Source: SYFT01 sp964471115
GTDB taxonomy: Bacteria > Acidobacteriota > Vicinamibacteria > Vicinamibacterales > SCN-69-37
Length of the DNA stretch: 64,000 nucleotides
Reading direction: 5' to 3'
NCBI GenBank assembly: GCA_964471115.1
Contig: CAYYFE010000001.1
Coordinates: 1-64,000, forward strand
Shown here in pieces: positions 26,357 to 34,172 of this stretch. The notes below the pieces were generated by a model that was not told where the DNA came from, did not search any database, and worked only from the letters and a program-made list of their open reading frames with translations. Position 1 is the stretch's first letter. Every line of letters starts with the position of its first letter. The position numbers and the translations under genes are program-made.

Positions 26357-27763
26357 CTACGTCTCCTTCTTCTTCGCGGTCTCGCGCGCCGCTTTGAGGG
26401 CTGTGGCCCAGCCGTCCTTGATGACCTGGCGCCCGCGCGCGATGGCCAGCGACCCGGCCGGCACGTCGCCGGTGATGGACGAACCGGCCCCGACATAGGC
26501 GCCCTTACCGATGGTCACCGGCGCCACCAGCTGCGAGTCGCTGCCGATGAACACCTCGTCTTCGATCACCGTCTTGTGCTTCTTTTCGCCGTCGTAGTTG
26601 CACGTGATCGTGCCCGCGCCGATGTTCACGCCCTGGCCGATCGTGGCATCGCCGAGGTACGCCAGATGGTTGGCTTTTGATCCGCGTCCCAGCGTGGTCT
26701 TCTTCAACTCGACGAAGTTGCCGATGCGCGCGTCCGGTCCCACGGTGGAATCCGGTCTGACATGCGCCATGGGGCCGATCGCCGCGCCCGCGTCGACCTG
26801 GGAGCTGACGACGACGCTGTAGTCGAGCACGGTGACGCGATCGCCGATCGCCGCATTGGTCAGGCGGGCCCCCGCGTGAATCCGGCAGCCCTCGCCGACG
26901 GTGGTCGAGCCCTCGAGCCGGACGCCGGGGCCGATGACCGTGTCCTGGCCCACGGTGACGTCGAGGTCGACATAGGTGGTGGCGGGGTCTTCGAGGGTGA
27001 CACCGCCCACCATCAACGAGCGGTTCTTGCGCTGCCGCAACACGGCGGCCAGCTCCGACAGGTCGAGCCGGCTGTTGACGCCGCGCAGTTCGTCGGCGCT
27101 GTCCAGGCACAACGTCTCCACGCGCTTGTCCTGCTGCCGGTACATCGCCACCAGGTCGGTGAGGTAGTACTCGCCCTGCGCGTTGTCGGTGGCCAGGCGA
27201 TGCAGATGATCGAACAGGGGCCCGAGGGCGAACGCGTAGATGCCGCTGTTGATTTCGTGAATCTCACGCTGTGCCGATGAGGCGTCGCGTTCCTCGACAA
27301 TGCGCGCGATGACGCCCTTGGCGTCGCGTACGATGCGGCCGTAACCGTAGGGATCGTCGAGTTCGGCCGTCAGGATGGTGGCGGCGGCTTTCGCGCCTCG
27401 GTGTGCTTCAAGCAGCCGGGCCAGCGTGCCGGGTTCGAGCAGCGGGACGTCGGCGTAGAGCAACAGGACGTCGCCCTTCCGGTCCTTCAGCACCGGTTCG
27501 GCCTGCAGCAACGCGTGCCCCGTGCCCAGTTGCGGGGACTGCACCACGAACGACAAGTCGCTGCGGTGCCCCAGCGCTGCGCGCACCTCGTCGGCGCCGT
27601 GGCCCACGACCAGGACCTTTGAGCTGACCGGCAGTTGGTCTACCGTTCGCAGGACATGTTCGATGAGGGGGCGGCCGGCCAGGGGGTGCAACACCTTGGG
27701 CATCGCGGATTTCATCCGCGTGCCCTTGCCGGCAGCCAGAATGACAACGTGAAGGTCGGCCAT
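26357..27763 (-). CDS. glmU: Bifunctional UDP-GlcNAc pyrophosphorylase / GlcN-1-P acetyltransferase
   Basis: Completes UDP-N-acetylglucosamine synthesis. The protein has 468 residues. The N-terminal nucleotidyltransferase carries LAAGKGTRMKSAMPKVLHPL at residues 9-28. The C-terminal left-handed beta-helix has hexapeptide repeats (for example VGPDARIGNFVELKKT, GATIGQGVNIGAGTITCNYDG) with the acetyltransferase region. It is adjacent to glmS, so two steps of the same pathway are in one transcript, and it begins 5 bp after the rsmI stop. Confidence 0.97.
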   Translation of the reverse strand: MADLHVVILAAGKGTRMKSAMPKVLHPLAGRPLIEHVLRTVDQLPVSSKVLVVGHGADEVRAALGHRSDLSFVVQSPQLGTGHALLQAEPVLKDRKGDVLLLYADVPLLEPGTLARLLEAHRGAKAAATILTAELDDPYGYGRIVRDAKGVIARIVEERDASSAQREIHEINSGIYAFALGPLFDHLHRLATDNAQGEYYLTDLVAMYRQQDKRVETLCLDSADELRGVNSRLDLSELAAVLRQRKNRSLMVGGVTLEDPATTYVDLDVTVGQDTVIGPGVRLEGSTTVGEGCRIHAGARLTNAAIGDRVTVLDYSVVVSSQVDAGAAIGPMAHVRPDSTVGPDARIGNFVELKKTTLGRGSKANHLAYLGDATIGQGVNIGAGTITCNYDGEKKHKTVIEDEVFIGSDSQLVAPVTIGKGAYVGAGSSITGDVPAGSLAIARGRQVIKDGWATALKAARETAKKKET

Positions 27764-27768
27764 GGGGA

Positions 27769-28614
27769 CTAGTGATTATCGGCTGAGCGCTTGAGGGCGA
27801 TGGCGCCCTTCTTGGCGAGATTGCGGGCCCGGGTGGGCGTGATGCCGTAGTGAACGCCGAGCATGGCGAGGGCCGCGGCCTCGTCAAGGCTAGCGATATC
27901 TGTTAATTGACCAAGCAATACCGCTACATCAGTGGCACCAGGTTCCTCTCGTGTGACTTCTTCGGATGGTCCGACGACCACGACGAATTCCCCCCGGTCT
28001 TGAATGGGTGTTTTGTTATCCCATTTAACCAATTCTTCAAACTGTTTGGTCAATTCTCTGGCAATAATTATCTGTCTATTGACCAATACTTCAGTCGCAT
28101 ACGTAAGAGTTCTACTTACTCGATGGGGCGCCTCGTAGAACACGACGGTCTCTGGAGTCTGGACCAACGTGTCGAACCATTGTTCGCGAGCCTGCCCCGA
28201 AGGTGGAGGAAACCCGAGGAATCTGAAGCGATCCGCTGGAAGTCCGGTTCCGGAGAGTGCTGTCATGATCGCACTGGCACCAGGAATCGGGACGACCTTG
28301 ATGCCGCCGGCTCGTGCCGCTGCAATCAGGTGCGCACCGGGGTCCGCGATGGTGGGCGTACCCGCGTCGGTGACCAGGGCGATCGAGATCCCGCCGGCCA
28401 GCCGGTCGACCAGGCGCGGTGTTTCGCGGGCTTCGTTGTGTTCGCGCAGGCTGATGACCGGCTTCTGAATCTCGAAATGTGCCAGCAGCTTGGCCGTTCG
28501 CCGGGTGTCCTCGGCGGCGATAAGGTCGACCTCCCGCAGTGTGCGAAGGGCGCGCAGCGTGATGTCCTCGAGATTGCCGATGGGCGTCGCCACGACGTAG
28601 AGGGTGCCGGGCAT
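27769..28614 (-). CDS. rsmI: 16S rRNA 2'-O-ribose C1402 methyltransferase
   Basis: SAM-dependent methyltransferase of the tetrapyrrole-methylase fold; 281 residues. The N-terminus GTLYVVATPIGNLEDITLRAL and the motifs AAEDTRRTAKLL, LVTDAGTPTIADPG and FYEAPHRVSRTL are diagnostic for RsmI. The C-terminal third is encoded by DNA far poorer in GC than the rest: about 32% in 28021-28080 and near 50% in the flanking 60-bp blocks. The reading frame is intact and the protein motifs continue normally. Confidence 0.95.
   Translation of the reverse strand: MPGTLYVVATPIGNLEDITLRALRTLREVDLIAAEDTRRTAKLLAHFEIQKPVISLREHNEARETPRLVDRLAGGISIALVTDAGTPTIADPGAHLIAAARAGGIKVVPIPGASAIMTALSGTGLPADRFRFLGFPPPSGQAREQWFDTLVQTPETVVFYEAPHRVSRTLTYATEVLVNRQIIIARELTKQFEELVKWDNKTPIQDRGEFVVVVGPSEEVTREEPGATDVAVLLGQLTDIASLDEAAALAMLGVHYGITPTRARNLAKKGAIALKRSADNH
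27900..28140. other. Low-GC patch inside rsmI
   Basis: Over these 240 bp the counted GC content is 47%, 55%, 32% and 48% in successive 60-bp blocks from 27901, against roughly two thirds in adjoining genes. The frame is open and the protein still looks like RsmI, so codon choice rather than function changes. This suggests a recombined or locally mutated segment. Confidence 0.7.
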
Positions 28615-28633
28615 GGGCTGAGGCCAGTGTATC

Positions 28634-28639
28634 TATAAT
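28634..28639 (+). promoter_or_regulatory. Candidate -10 element for fmdB-serS
   Basis: A perfect TATAAT lies in the 48-bp gap between divergent rsmI and the FmdB-like gene, 24 bp before the ATG and upstream of the ribosome-binding AGGAG. No good -35 hexamer is present at 16-18 bp, so the assignment is tentative. Confidence 0.45.
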
Positions 28640-28662
28640 GAGGGATTGTTTCAGGAGACGGG

Positions 28663-28971
28663 ATGCCTCTCTACGAGTATCAGTGCGACGCGTGCGGCGG
28701 GCGAATCGAGCGGATCCGGAAGTTCTCCGATCCGCCGCTCGACGAACCGTGCCCGACCTGTGGCGGTCATCTCACGAAGTTGCTGTCGTCGCCGGCGATC
28801 CAGTTCAAGGGCGCCGGCTGGTACGTGACCGACTACGCGAAGTCCGGCTCGTCGGGTGCAGGCAAGGCCGACTCAGGCGACAAGTCCGACTCGAAGTCCG
28901 AATCCAAGTCGGACACCAAGGCGTCGTCAGACACGAAGACCGAGACCAAGACCAAGGCGTCGGGCGAGTAG
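28663..28971 (+). CDS. FmdB-family zinc-ribbon protein
   Basis: Small protein of 102 residues. The N-terminal 50 residues are a typical FmdB/CxxC regulatory zinc ribbon: MPLYEYQCDACGG gives Cys8 and Cys11, and CPTCGG the second pair. The rest is a low-complexity tail of Lys, Ser, Asp and Thr (repeating KSDSK/KSESK/TKTETK), probably disordered. Function is not established for this family. AGGAG lies 6 nt before the ATG. serS starts 10 bp downstream, so the two are probably cotranscribed. Confidence 0.85.
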   Translation: MPLYEYQCDACGGRIERIRKFSDPPLDEPCPTCGGHLTKLLSSPAIQFKGAGWYVTDYAKSGSSGAGKADSGDKSDSKSESKSDTKASSDTKTETKTKASGE

Positions 28972-28981
28972 GATCTGGTCG

Positions 28982-30271
28982 ATGCTGGATCCGGCCTTCG
29001 TCCGCGACAACCCTGACCTTGTGGCGGCGCGTCTGCGCAGCCGCGGGCTTGATCCCGCCGCTGACCTGGCGGCGTTGTCGGCGCTCGAGTCGCGCCGGCG
29101 TCAACTGTTGCCCGAGGTGGAGGGGCTCAAGCGCGACCAGAATGCGTCGGGCGAAGCCGTCGCGCGCGCGAAGAAGGCCGGCGAAGACCCAAGCGCGATC
29201 TTCGCCGAGAACAAGGCGCGGGCGGGGAAGATCAAGACGCTTGAGGCCGAGCTGGCGGAGATTGAGTCCCAGCGCGACGCGCTGTTGCTGACGCTGCCCA
29301 ATCTGCCGCACGAGTCGGTGCCGGTGGGCGCCTCCGCGGCCGACAACGTCGAGGTGCGGCGGTGGGGCACGCCCCGCGCGCTCGACTTCACCCCCCAGGC
29401 GCATTGGGACCTGGGGCCGGCGCTGGGCATTCTCGACTTCGAACGCGCGACGCGCATGTCCGGCGCGCGTTTTTCGGTGCTGGTCGGCGCAGGCGCGCAG
29501 CTCGCGCGCGCGCTCATCAACTTCATGCTCGAGCTCCACACGACCGAGCATGGGTACCGCGAGATTGAACCCCCGTTCCTCGTCAACCGCACCGCGCTGA
29601 CCGGCACGGGCAATCTGCCGAAGTTCGAGCAGGATCTCTTCAAGATCAGCGGCGACTGGGACCTGTTCCTCATTCCCACCGCCGAGGTGCCCGTCACCAA
29701 TTTCCACCGCGAGGAGATTCTGGACGGGCGCCTGCTGCCGCTGAAGTACACGGCCTACACCCCGTGTTTCAGGAGCGAGGCCGGCTCGTACGGCGCGGAC
29801 GTCCGCGGTCTGATCCGGCAGCACCAGTTCGACAAGGTGGAGCTGGTGAAGTTCACGACGCCCGAACAGTCTCACGACGAGCTCGAGAAGCTCACGCGTG
29901 ATGCCGAGACGGTGCTCGAGCGTCTTGGTCTGCCGTACCGCCGCATGTTGTTGTGCACCGGCGACATGGGATTTGCGTCGGCCAAGACGTACGACATCGA
30001 GGTGTGGCTGCCCAGCCAGAACACCTACCGCGAGATTTCGTCCTGCTCGAACACAGAAGGGTTCCAGGCGCGTCGCGCGCAGATCCGCTTCCGTCCCGAC
30101 GGCACGGGCAAGGCGCAGCTGGCGCACACGCTCAACGGCTCAGGCCTGGCGGTGGGCCGCACGCTGATCGCCGTTCTGGAGAACTATCAGCAGGCCGACG
30201 GCTCAGTGGTCATCCCCGACGCCCTCCGCCCCTACATGCGCGGCCTGGATGTCATCAGATCCGCACAGTAG
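28982..30271 (+). CDS. serS: Seryl-tRNA synthetase
   Basis: Charges tRNA-Ser with serine; class II synthetase. A spurious upstream extension (from 28856) overlaps fmdB. The true start is ATG 28982 (MLDPAFVRDNPDLVAARL), giving 429 residues. The N-terminal coiled-coil arm (about residues 30-100) is followed by the catalytic core with motif 2 CFRSEAGS, EISSCSNTEGFQARR and motif 3 NGSGLAVGRTLIAVLENY. Two tRNA-Ser genes occur elsewhere in the window. The TAG stop is part of a long inverted repeat shared with the convergent gene. Confidence 0.97.
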   Translation: MLDPAFVRDNPDLVAARLRSRGLDPAADLAALSALESRRRQLLPEVEGLKRDQNASGEAVARAKKAGEDPSAIFAENKARAGKIKTLEAELAEIESQRDALLLTLPNLPHESVPVGASAADNVEVRRWGTPRALDFTPQAHWDLGPALGILDFERATRMSGARFSVLVGAGAQLARALINFMLELHTTEHGYREIEPPFLVNRTALTGTGNLPKFEQDLFKISGDWDLFLIPTAEVPVTNFHREEILDGRLLPLKYTAYTPCFRSEAGSYGADVRGLIRQHQFDKVELVKFTTPEQSHDELEKLTRDAETVLERLGLPYRRMLLCTGDMGFASAKTYDIEVWLPSQNTYREISSCSNTEGFQARRAQIRFRPDGTGKAQLAHTLNGSGLAVGRTLIAVLENYQQADGSVVIPDALRPYMRGLDVIRSAQ

Positions 30272-30324
30272 GCATGTAGACATGTAGAAAGAGAATTTCC
30301 TTCTACATGCCTACATGTCTACTG
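30266..30324. terminator. Inverted repeat spanning both stop codons of convergent serS and the propeller gene
   Basis: Arms 30266-30289 and 30301-30324 are complementary over 24 bp apart from two positions (one G-T, one A-C), with an 11-nt loop. Each arm starts with the last CAG codon and TAG stop of its gene, followed by two RCATGTAG octamers. TAG triplets at 8-bp spacing put stops in all three frames. It is probably a bidirectional terminator. Confidence 0.8.
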
Positions 30325-31779
30325 TGTGGACGATCGAAGATCAAACATCGCCATCTCCTTGAGGTTCCGCACAAGGAGACGTCCGTCTGAAAATGCCGGG
30401 TGGTTCCAGGTCTTGCCGTCGAGCACGGGGAATCGCGCCAGCTCCACGTGTTTCTGCGGGTCGGGCTTCACCAGCGCCATGTCGCCGTCTTCGGTGAGCA
30501 CGATGATGTGGCCGCTGGCGAGCGCGATCTGGCCATAACCATACCGGCCGCCCTTCCACATCAGCCGGCCCGTCTCCGGATCAATACACGCGAGGATCGA
30601 TTCGTCGAGGCCGTAGATGTACCCGTCGTGCAGCACCGAGCTGGTGAACTGGTTCTTCATCCGGTTGTTCTGCCAGATCTCCTTCACCGCGCCTCTGCCG
30701 CCGTTCATCGTGATCTCGATCACCACCGCGCCGTGGTCGTATCCCGACGACATGAACACCCGCTTCTCACCAAGAAGGATCGGCTGTCCCGCATTCACGT
30801 CATACATCGTCACCCACGGGTGCTCCCAGAGGAGGCGTCCGTTGGCGGGATCGAGTCCCATGATGCGGGTGGCGCTGACCGTGAGAATCTGCCGGACGCC
30901 GTCGATGGTGACGAGCATCGGTGACGAGTAGGACTGTCGGTCGTCGAGCGCCGACCAGAGCCGCGCGCCGGTGCGATGGTCGTAGGCCACGACCGAGCGG
31001 CCGCCGCTGCCGCCCGGCAGCGTCACGACGGCGTTGTCGACGATGAGTGGGGAAGCGGACATGCCCCACTGCAGATTGGATGCGCCGGCGTCTTCGAGGA
31101 TGTTGGTGCGCCACATGGTCGCGCCGGTGGCCGCGTCGAGCGAGCGCAGTTCGCCCGTCGCGCCGAGCGCGTAGACGCGGCCGTCGAAGTAGGTGGGGGT
31201 GGCGCGCGGGCCGTCGCCGCCCATGAACTCCTTGAACTCCGCATCCCACTTGCTGGTCCAGCGTTCGCGGCCGGTGGCAACATCGTACGCGGCGACCACC
31301 TCCTGCCGTCCGCGTTGTTCGATGGTGAAGGCGAGGTCGACGCCGCCCATCCGCGCGGTGACAAACGAAGCGTAGCCGCCGCCAATCGGCTGCTTCCAGG
31401 CGGGGGTGAGCTGGCGGTTGGGCCAATCCGTGCGGATGGGGCGCGCCGTGTAGTGGCCGTCCCAGCGGGGGCCGCGGAAGAACGCCCAGTCGGGCTGCAT
31501 CACGACAGCCGCGGCTGCGCCCGCGTTGTCGGCGGTCGTTGCCAAGGGCGGTGCGGCTGCGGGAGGAGTGATGGGCGCGGCGGCCGCGTCAGTCTGCTGC
31601 GCCGCGCGATGCTCTTCGACTTCGCGCGCCTGCGCCTCGGCCGATGTCACGAACTGCAACGAGACGGCGCCGCCCCCCAGCACCACCACGCGCAGCCCGA
31701 AGAACTGGTACAACACGCCGCCGATGACGGCCAGGGCCACGAGCGCCAGCGCCGTGGCGCGCAGAATGCGTTTGAGCAT
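30319..31779 (-). CDS. Exported PQQ-type beta-propeller protein (BamB-like repeats)
   Basis: 486 residues. An N-terminal membrane anchor (MLKRILRATALALVALAVIGGVLYQFF) is followed by an Ala/Pro/Thr-rich linker to about residue 95. The rest is an outer-membrane-side WD/PQQ propeller with repeated outer-strand motifs such as YDVATGRERWTSKW, LDAATGATMWRTN, YDHRTGARLWSAL, LDPANGRLLWEHP and IDPETGRLMWKGG. No dehydrogenase cofactor or catalytic motif is evident, so a structural or binding role is more likely than a PQQ enzyme. It is convergent with serS and is followed upstream by tRNA-Ser. Confidence 0.8.
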   Translation of the reverse strand: MLKRILRATALALVALAVIGGVLYQFFGLRVVVLGGGAVSLQFVTSAEAQAREVEEHRAAQQTDAAAAPITPPAAAPPLATTADNAGAAAAVVMQPDWAFFRGPRWDGHYTARPIRTDWPNRQLTPAWKQPIGGGYASFVTARMGGVDLAFTIEQRGRQEVVAAYDVATGRERWTSKWDAEFKEFMGGDGPRATPTYFDGRVYALGATGELRSLDAATGATMWRTNILEDAGASNLQWGMSASPLIVDNAVVTLPGGSGGRSVVAYDHRTGARLWSALDDRQSYSSPMLVTIDGVRQILTVSATRIMGLDPANGRLLWEHPWVTMYDVNAGQPILLGEKRVFMSSGYDHGAVVIEITMNGGRGAVKEIWQNNRMKNQFTSSVLHDGYIYGLDESILACIDPETGRLMWKGGRYGYGQIALASGHIIVLTEDGDMALVKPDPQKHVELARFPVLDGKTWNHPAFSDGRLLVRNLKEMAMFDLRSSTQ

Positions 31780-31826
31780 GGCACCAGCCTACACGGCCTG
31801 CCGGCCCTGATACACTCGGACGTTGC

Positions 31827-31916
31827 GGAGGGATGGCCGAGTGGTTGAAGGCGGCGGTCTTGAAAACCGCTGTGCGGGGAACCGTACCGGGGGTTCGAAT
31901 CCCTCTCCCTCCGCCA
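31827..31916 (+). tRNA. tRNA-Ser (anticodon UGA)
   Basis: Acceptor GGAGGGA pairs with TCCCTCC. The anticodon stem GCGGT/ACCGC encloses the loop CTTGAAA, giving anticodon TGA. The long variable arm is typical of tRNA-Ser, the T-arm contains GGTTCGAATCC, the discriminator is G, and CCA is encoded (31914-31916). The CCA forms the first bases of a downstream hairpin. Confidence 0.96.
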
Positions 31917-31956
31917 GCCTTCGCTGAACGCTCCCTTCGGTCGCAGCTCCGGCTGG
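31914..31956 (+). other. tRNA trailer hairpin (CCA-initiated) after tRNA-Ser(UGA)
   Basis: CCAGCC (31914-31919, including the tRNA CCA) pairs with GGCTGG (31951-31956). Inside this, GCTG (31923-31926) pairs with CAGC (31944-31947) across a TTC/TCC internal loop. The 43-nt element has the same length and layout as the one behind tRNA-Ser(GCU). Confidence 0.75.
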
Positions 31957-31969
31957 GCTTCGCCCAGCC
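31951..31969 (+). terminator. Second hairpin downstream of tRNA-Ser(UGA)
   Basis: An 8-bp stem GGCTGGGC / GCCCAGCC closes a TTC loop. Its left arm is the same GGCTGG that pairs with the tRNA CCA end in the preceding hairpin, so the two structures exclude each other. No T-run follows. Confidence 0.6.
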
Positions 31970-32013
31970 TCGCGGCCAGTGAGCGCACCGCGGTCATTGC
32001 CGACGGCGACGTT

Positions 32014-33240
32014 TCAGCGGCTGACCACCCGAAGAAATCCTTCGGCGACCTGCACGGCCAGCGCCTCGGTCTCCGCATACGCGATGTTCGAGAGCACGGC
32101 CACGACCACGTCTTCCTCCGGGAAGATCATGAGTGTGACGACCATGCCGCCGAGCATGGTGCCCGAGTGGCCGACCCAGCCCTTCTCCTGGCCGTTCACG
32201 GTCACTCGTTCGTGGTCCCAGCCCAGGCCGTACCCGGTCGGCTGGCCAGTCTCAGCCCCAGCCGTGAGCGACTGCATCGCCTGAAGGCGCGCGACCATCG
32301 CGGGCGTCAGCAGTGAGCCGTTGTTGACGGCAAGGCCGAACCGTACGAGATCGGGCGCCGTGGAGACAAACACCATCGCGCCGGCGAAACAGGAGAAATC
32401 CACCGGCCGCGTGGCGTGCAGGCCATACTTCGGGTCAGCCGAATATCGCGGGAAATACGACACCGCGCGGTTGGCCACCGATTCGTCGGCCTCCTCAGGC
32501 CTGGTGTCGATCATGCCCGCCGGCCGGAAGACGCGCTCGCGCATGAAGTCGTTGAACGACTGGCCTGACGCCGACTCGACGGCCGCGCTGACGAGCACCC
32601 AGCCAAAACTGGAAAACCGGTACCGCGTGCCCGGCTCGAACAGCAGATCCCAATCGGCAAACAGCCGCACCCCTTCGGCGGCGCGGTCGCAATGTTCGCC
32701 AAACGGTCCCTCGTCGCCGCCGTCGTTGCGGATGCCACCTTGATGCGCCATCAACTGCCGCACCGTGACGGGCCAGGGCTTCTCGGGAAACTCCGGGACA
32801 TACGCACGGATGTTCTCGTCGAGCGACAGCCGACCTTCCTGTGCCAGCAGTCCCACGCCGGCCGACGTCAGCGCGATCGACGCGGTGCCGATCCGGAAGC
32901 GCGTGTCGGGTTCGACCCGCGTCTGAAAGTCTAGGTCCGCCCACCCGAAGCCCTCCGCCCAGACCAGTTCGTCACCCACGCCAACGGCCACGGCCATCCC
33001 CGGCAGGCTCTGTTCGACGAGCCGCTCCAGGACGCGAGTCCGCGCATGCTCCACCGCGCCGGACCACTCAGCCTTCGGCGCGCTGCCCGTCACCGACGGC
33101 ACGTCAGCAGGCACGGGATGCAGCGGCGTGGCCGTCATGGTCATGTACACATGCAGCCCGCCCGCAAACGCAAAGATGAGCCCGATGCCCAGCACACCCA
33201 GGCCGAGCAACAACTGAAGTCGACTTCTACCTGGCTTCAT
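32014..33240 (-). CDS. Beta-lactamase-family (serine hydrolase) protein with degenerate active site
   Basis: 408 residues with an N-terminal signal anchor (about residues 8-35), then a class C/penicillin-binding-like domain. The fold signature is clear (AVAVGVGDELVWAEGFGWAD, DTRFRIGTASIALTSAGVGLL, MAHQGGIRN, GWVGHSGTMLGG). However, the catalytic SxxK tetrad reads T119-A-S-I122, and the YxN position reads F-S-S at about 209-211. Only the HSG triad is normal. It is thus probably catalytically dead or altered. It overlaps the oxygenase-like gene upstream by 14 bp. Confidence 0.8.
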   Translation of the reverse strand: MKPGRSRLQLLLGLGVLGIGLIFAFAGGLHVYMTMTATPLHPVPADVPSVTGSAPKAEWSGAVEHARTRVLERLVEQSLPGMAVAVGVGDELVWAEGFGWADLDFQTRVEPDTRFRIGTASIALTSAGVGLLAQEGRLSLDENIRAYVPEFPEKPWPVTVRQLMAHQGGIRNDGGDEGPFGEHCDRAAEGVRLFADWDLLFEPGTRYRFSSFGWVLVSAAVESASGQSFNDFMRERVFRPAGMIDTRPEEADESVANRAVSYFPRYSADPKYGLHATRPVDFSCFAGAMVFVSTAPDLVRFGLAVNNGSLLTPAMVARLQAMQSLTAGAETGQPTGYGLGWDHERVTVNGQEKGWVGHSGTMLGGMVVTLMIFPEEDVVVAVLSNIAYAETEALAVQVAEGFLRVVSR

Positions 33241-34117
33241 GGTGATTGATCCGCGCCATCTGCGCGCACAGCTCCGCGACCTCCGGCTGCAACTGCGACG
33301 CCAGCGTCACCAGATCTCCCTTGTGGACCTTGTGGACCTTGTGGACCCTGTCAACCCTGGCCGCCGACCACTCACGCAGACGGCGAGGGGTCAACCGACG
33401 CACGAGCCGCATCCATCGCGTCCATCGTTGGAGCGCGCGGTCGTGTGAAGCCGTCCAGGTGAATCCGTATGCGTCGCGAATGTCCGGGGGCAGCAGCCCG
33501 ATCGTCAGCAGTTGCACCGGCCGAAAGGCGGGCCAGAGCGACCACCACTTCGGTGGATAGACCACCGCCCGCGCCAGTGCCCGGCTCGTGTCCGTCACCC
33601 CGATCGCGCCGCCGGCCAGCGTCTCACGCAGGTACCGCTGCAGCGACGCGTGGTCACGCGGCAGCCAGCCCGGCGGCATTCCCAACAGCGGTTCCATGAT
33701 CGCGGCCTCGGCGCAGTATCGATCGCGCTCGCACTCGGTCAGCGGTCCCACCAGACGTTCGTACGTCAACAGAATGGACTCCACCAGCGTCGCATGCACC
33801 CACCGCTGCAGCGCCGGGTCGTGCGCGGAGTATCCCTGGCCCCGGACGCGATCGTGCACGCGGTTGATCCGCGCCACGGTCGCCAGCATCTCTTCGGTGT
33901 CGCCAAACGTGATCGACACCATGGCCCCGGCCGTTGCGAACAGCCGCCGGAAGCTGGCGGTCAGGCTGCCGCGGAACGTGCTGTGATGATGCACCCCGGC
34001 CGCGACCGACGGGTGCGCCAGCTGCAGCAGGATGGCACGGCCCCAGCCGGCCACCACGACCAGTTCGCGGTTGACCTTCCAGGTGATGCTGCCGGGTCCG
34101 GGTCGGAGCATGGCCAT
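33227..34117 (-). CDS. Oxygenase MpaB-like protein (DUF2236 family)
   Basis: 296 residues from ATG 34117 (MAMLRPGPGSITWKVNREL); a longer upstream frame has no family similarity and was rejected. The conserved LLQLAHPSVAAGVHHHSTFRG, FGDTEEMLATVARINRVHDRVRG and YTAHDP-like YSAHDPALQRWVHATLVESIL match the MpaB/rubber-oxygenase DUF2236 family. Members studied bind heme b and cleave terpenoid or polyisoprene chains. The substrate here is unknown. Near the C-terminus a 9-bp DNA repeat encodes VHKVHKVHKG. It lies in a four-gene membrane-linked cluster. Confidence 0.8.
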   Translation of the reverse strand: MAMLRPGPGSITWKVNRELVVVAGWGRAILLQLAHPSVAAGVHHHSTFRGSLTASFRRLFATAGAMVSITFGDTEEMLATVARINRVHDRVRGQGYSAHDPALQRWVHATLVESILLTYERLVGPLTECERDRYCAEAAIMEPLLGMPPGWLPRDHASLQRYLRETLAGGAIGVTDTSRALARAVVYPPKWWSLWPAFRPVQLLTIGLLPPDIRDAYGFTWTASHDRALQRWTRWMRLVRRLTPRRLREWSAARVDRVHKVHKVHKGDLVTLASQLQPEVAELCAQMARINHHEAR

Positions 34118-34172
34118 GACTGCTCCATGAGACGCCAACCGGGCCGCGTTTCGCTTCAGCGGCGGGTGAGCG

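Noticed and set aside
26340..26360. glmS ribozyme/riboswitch upstream of glmS
   Set aside because: Only 4 bp separate glmU and glmS, so there is no room for the ribozyme.
33321..33347. 9-bp tandem repeat (TTGTGGACC, three copies) as an intergenic array
   Set aside because: It lies inside the MpaB-like gene in frame, encoding VHKVHKVHKG; treated as a coding microsatellite.
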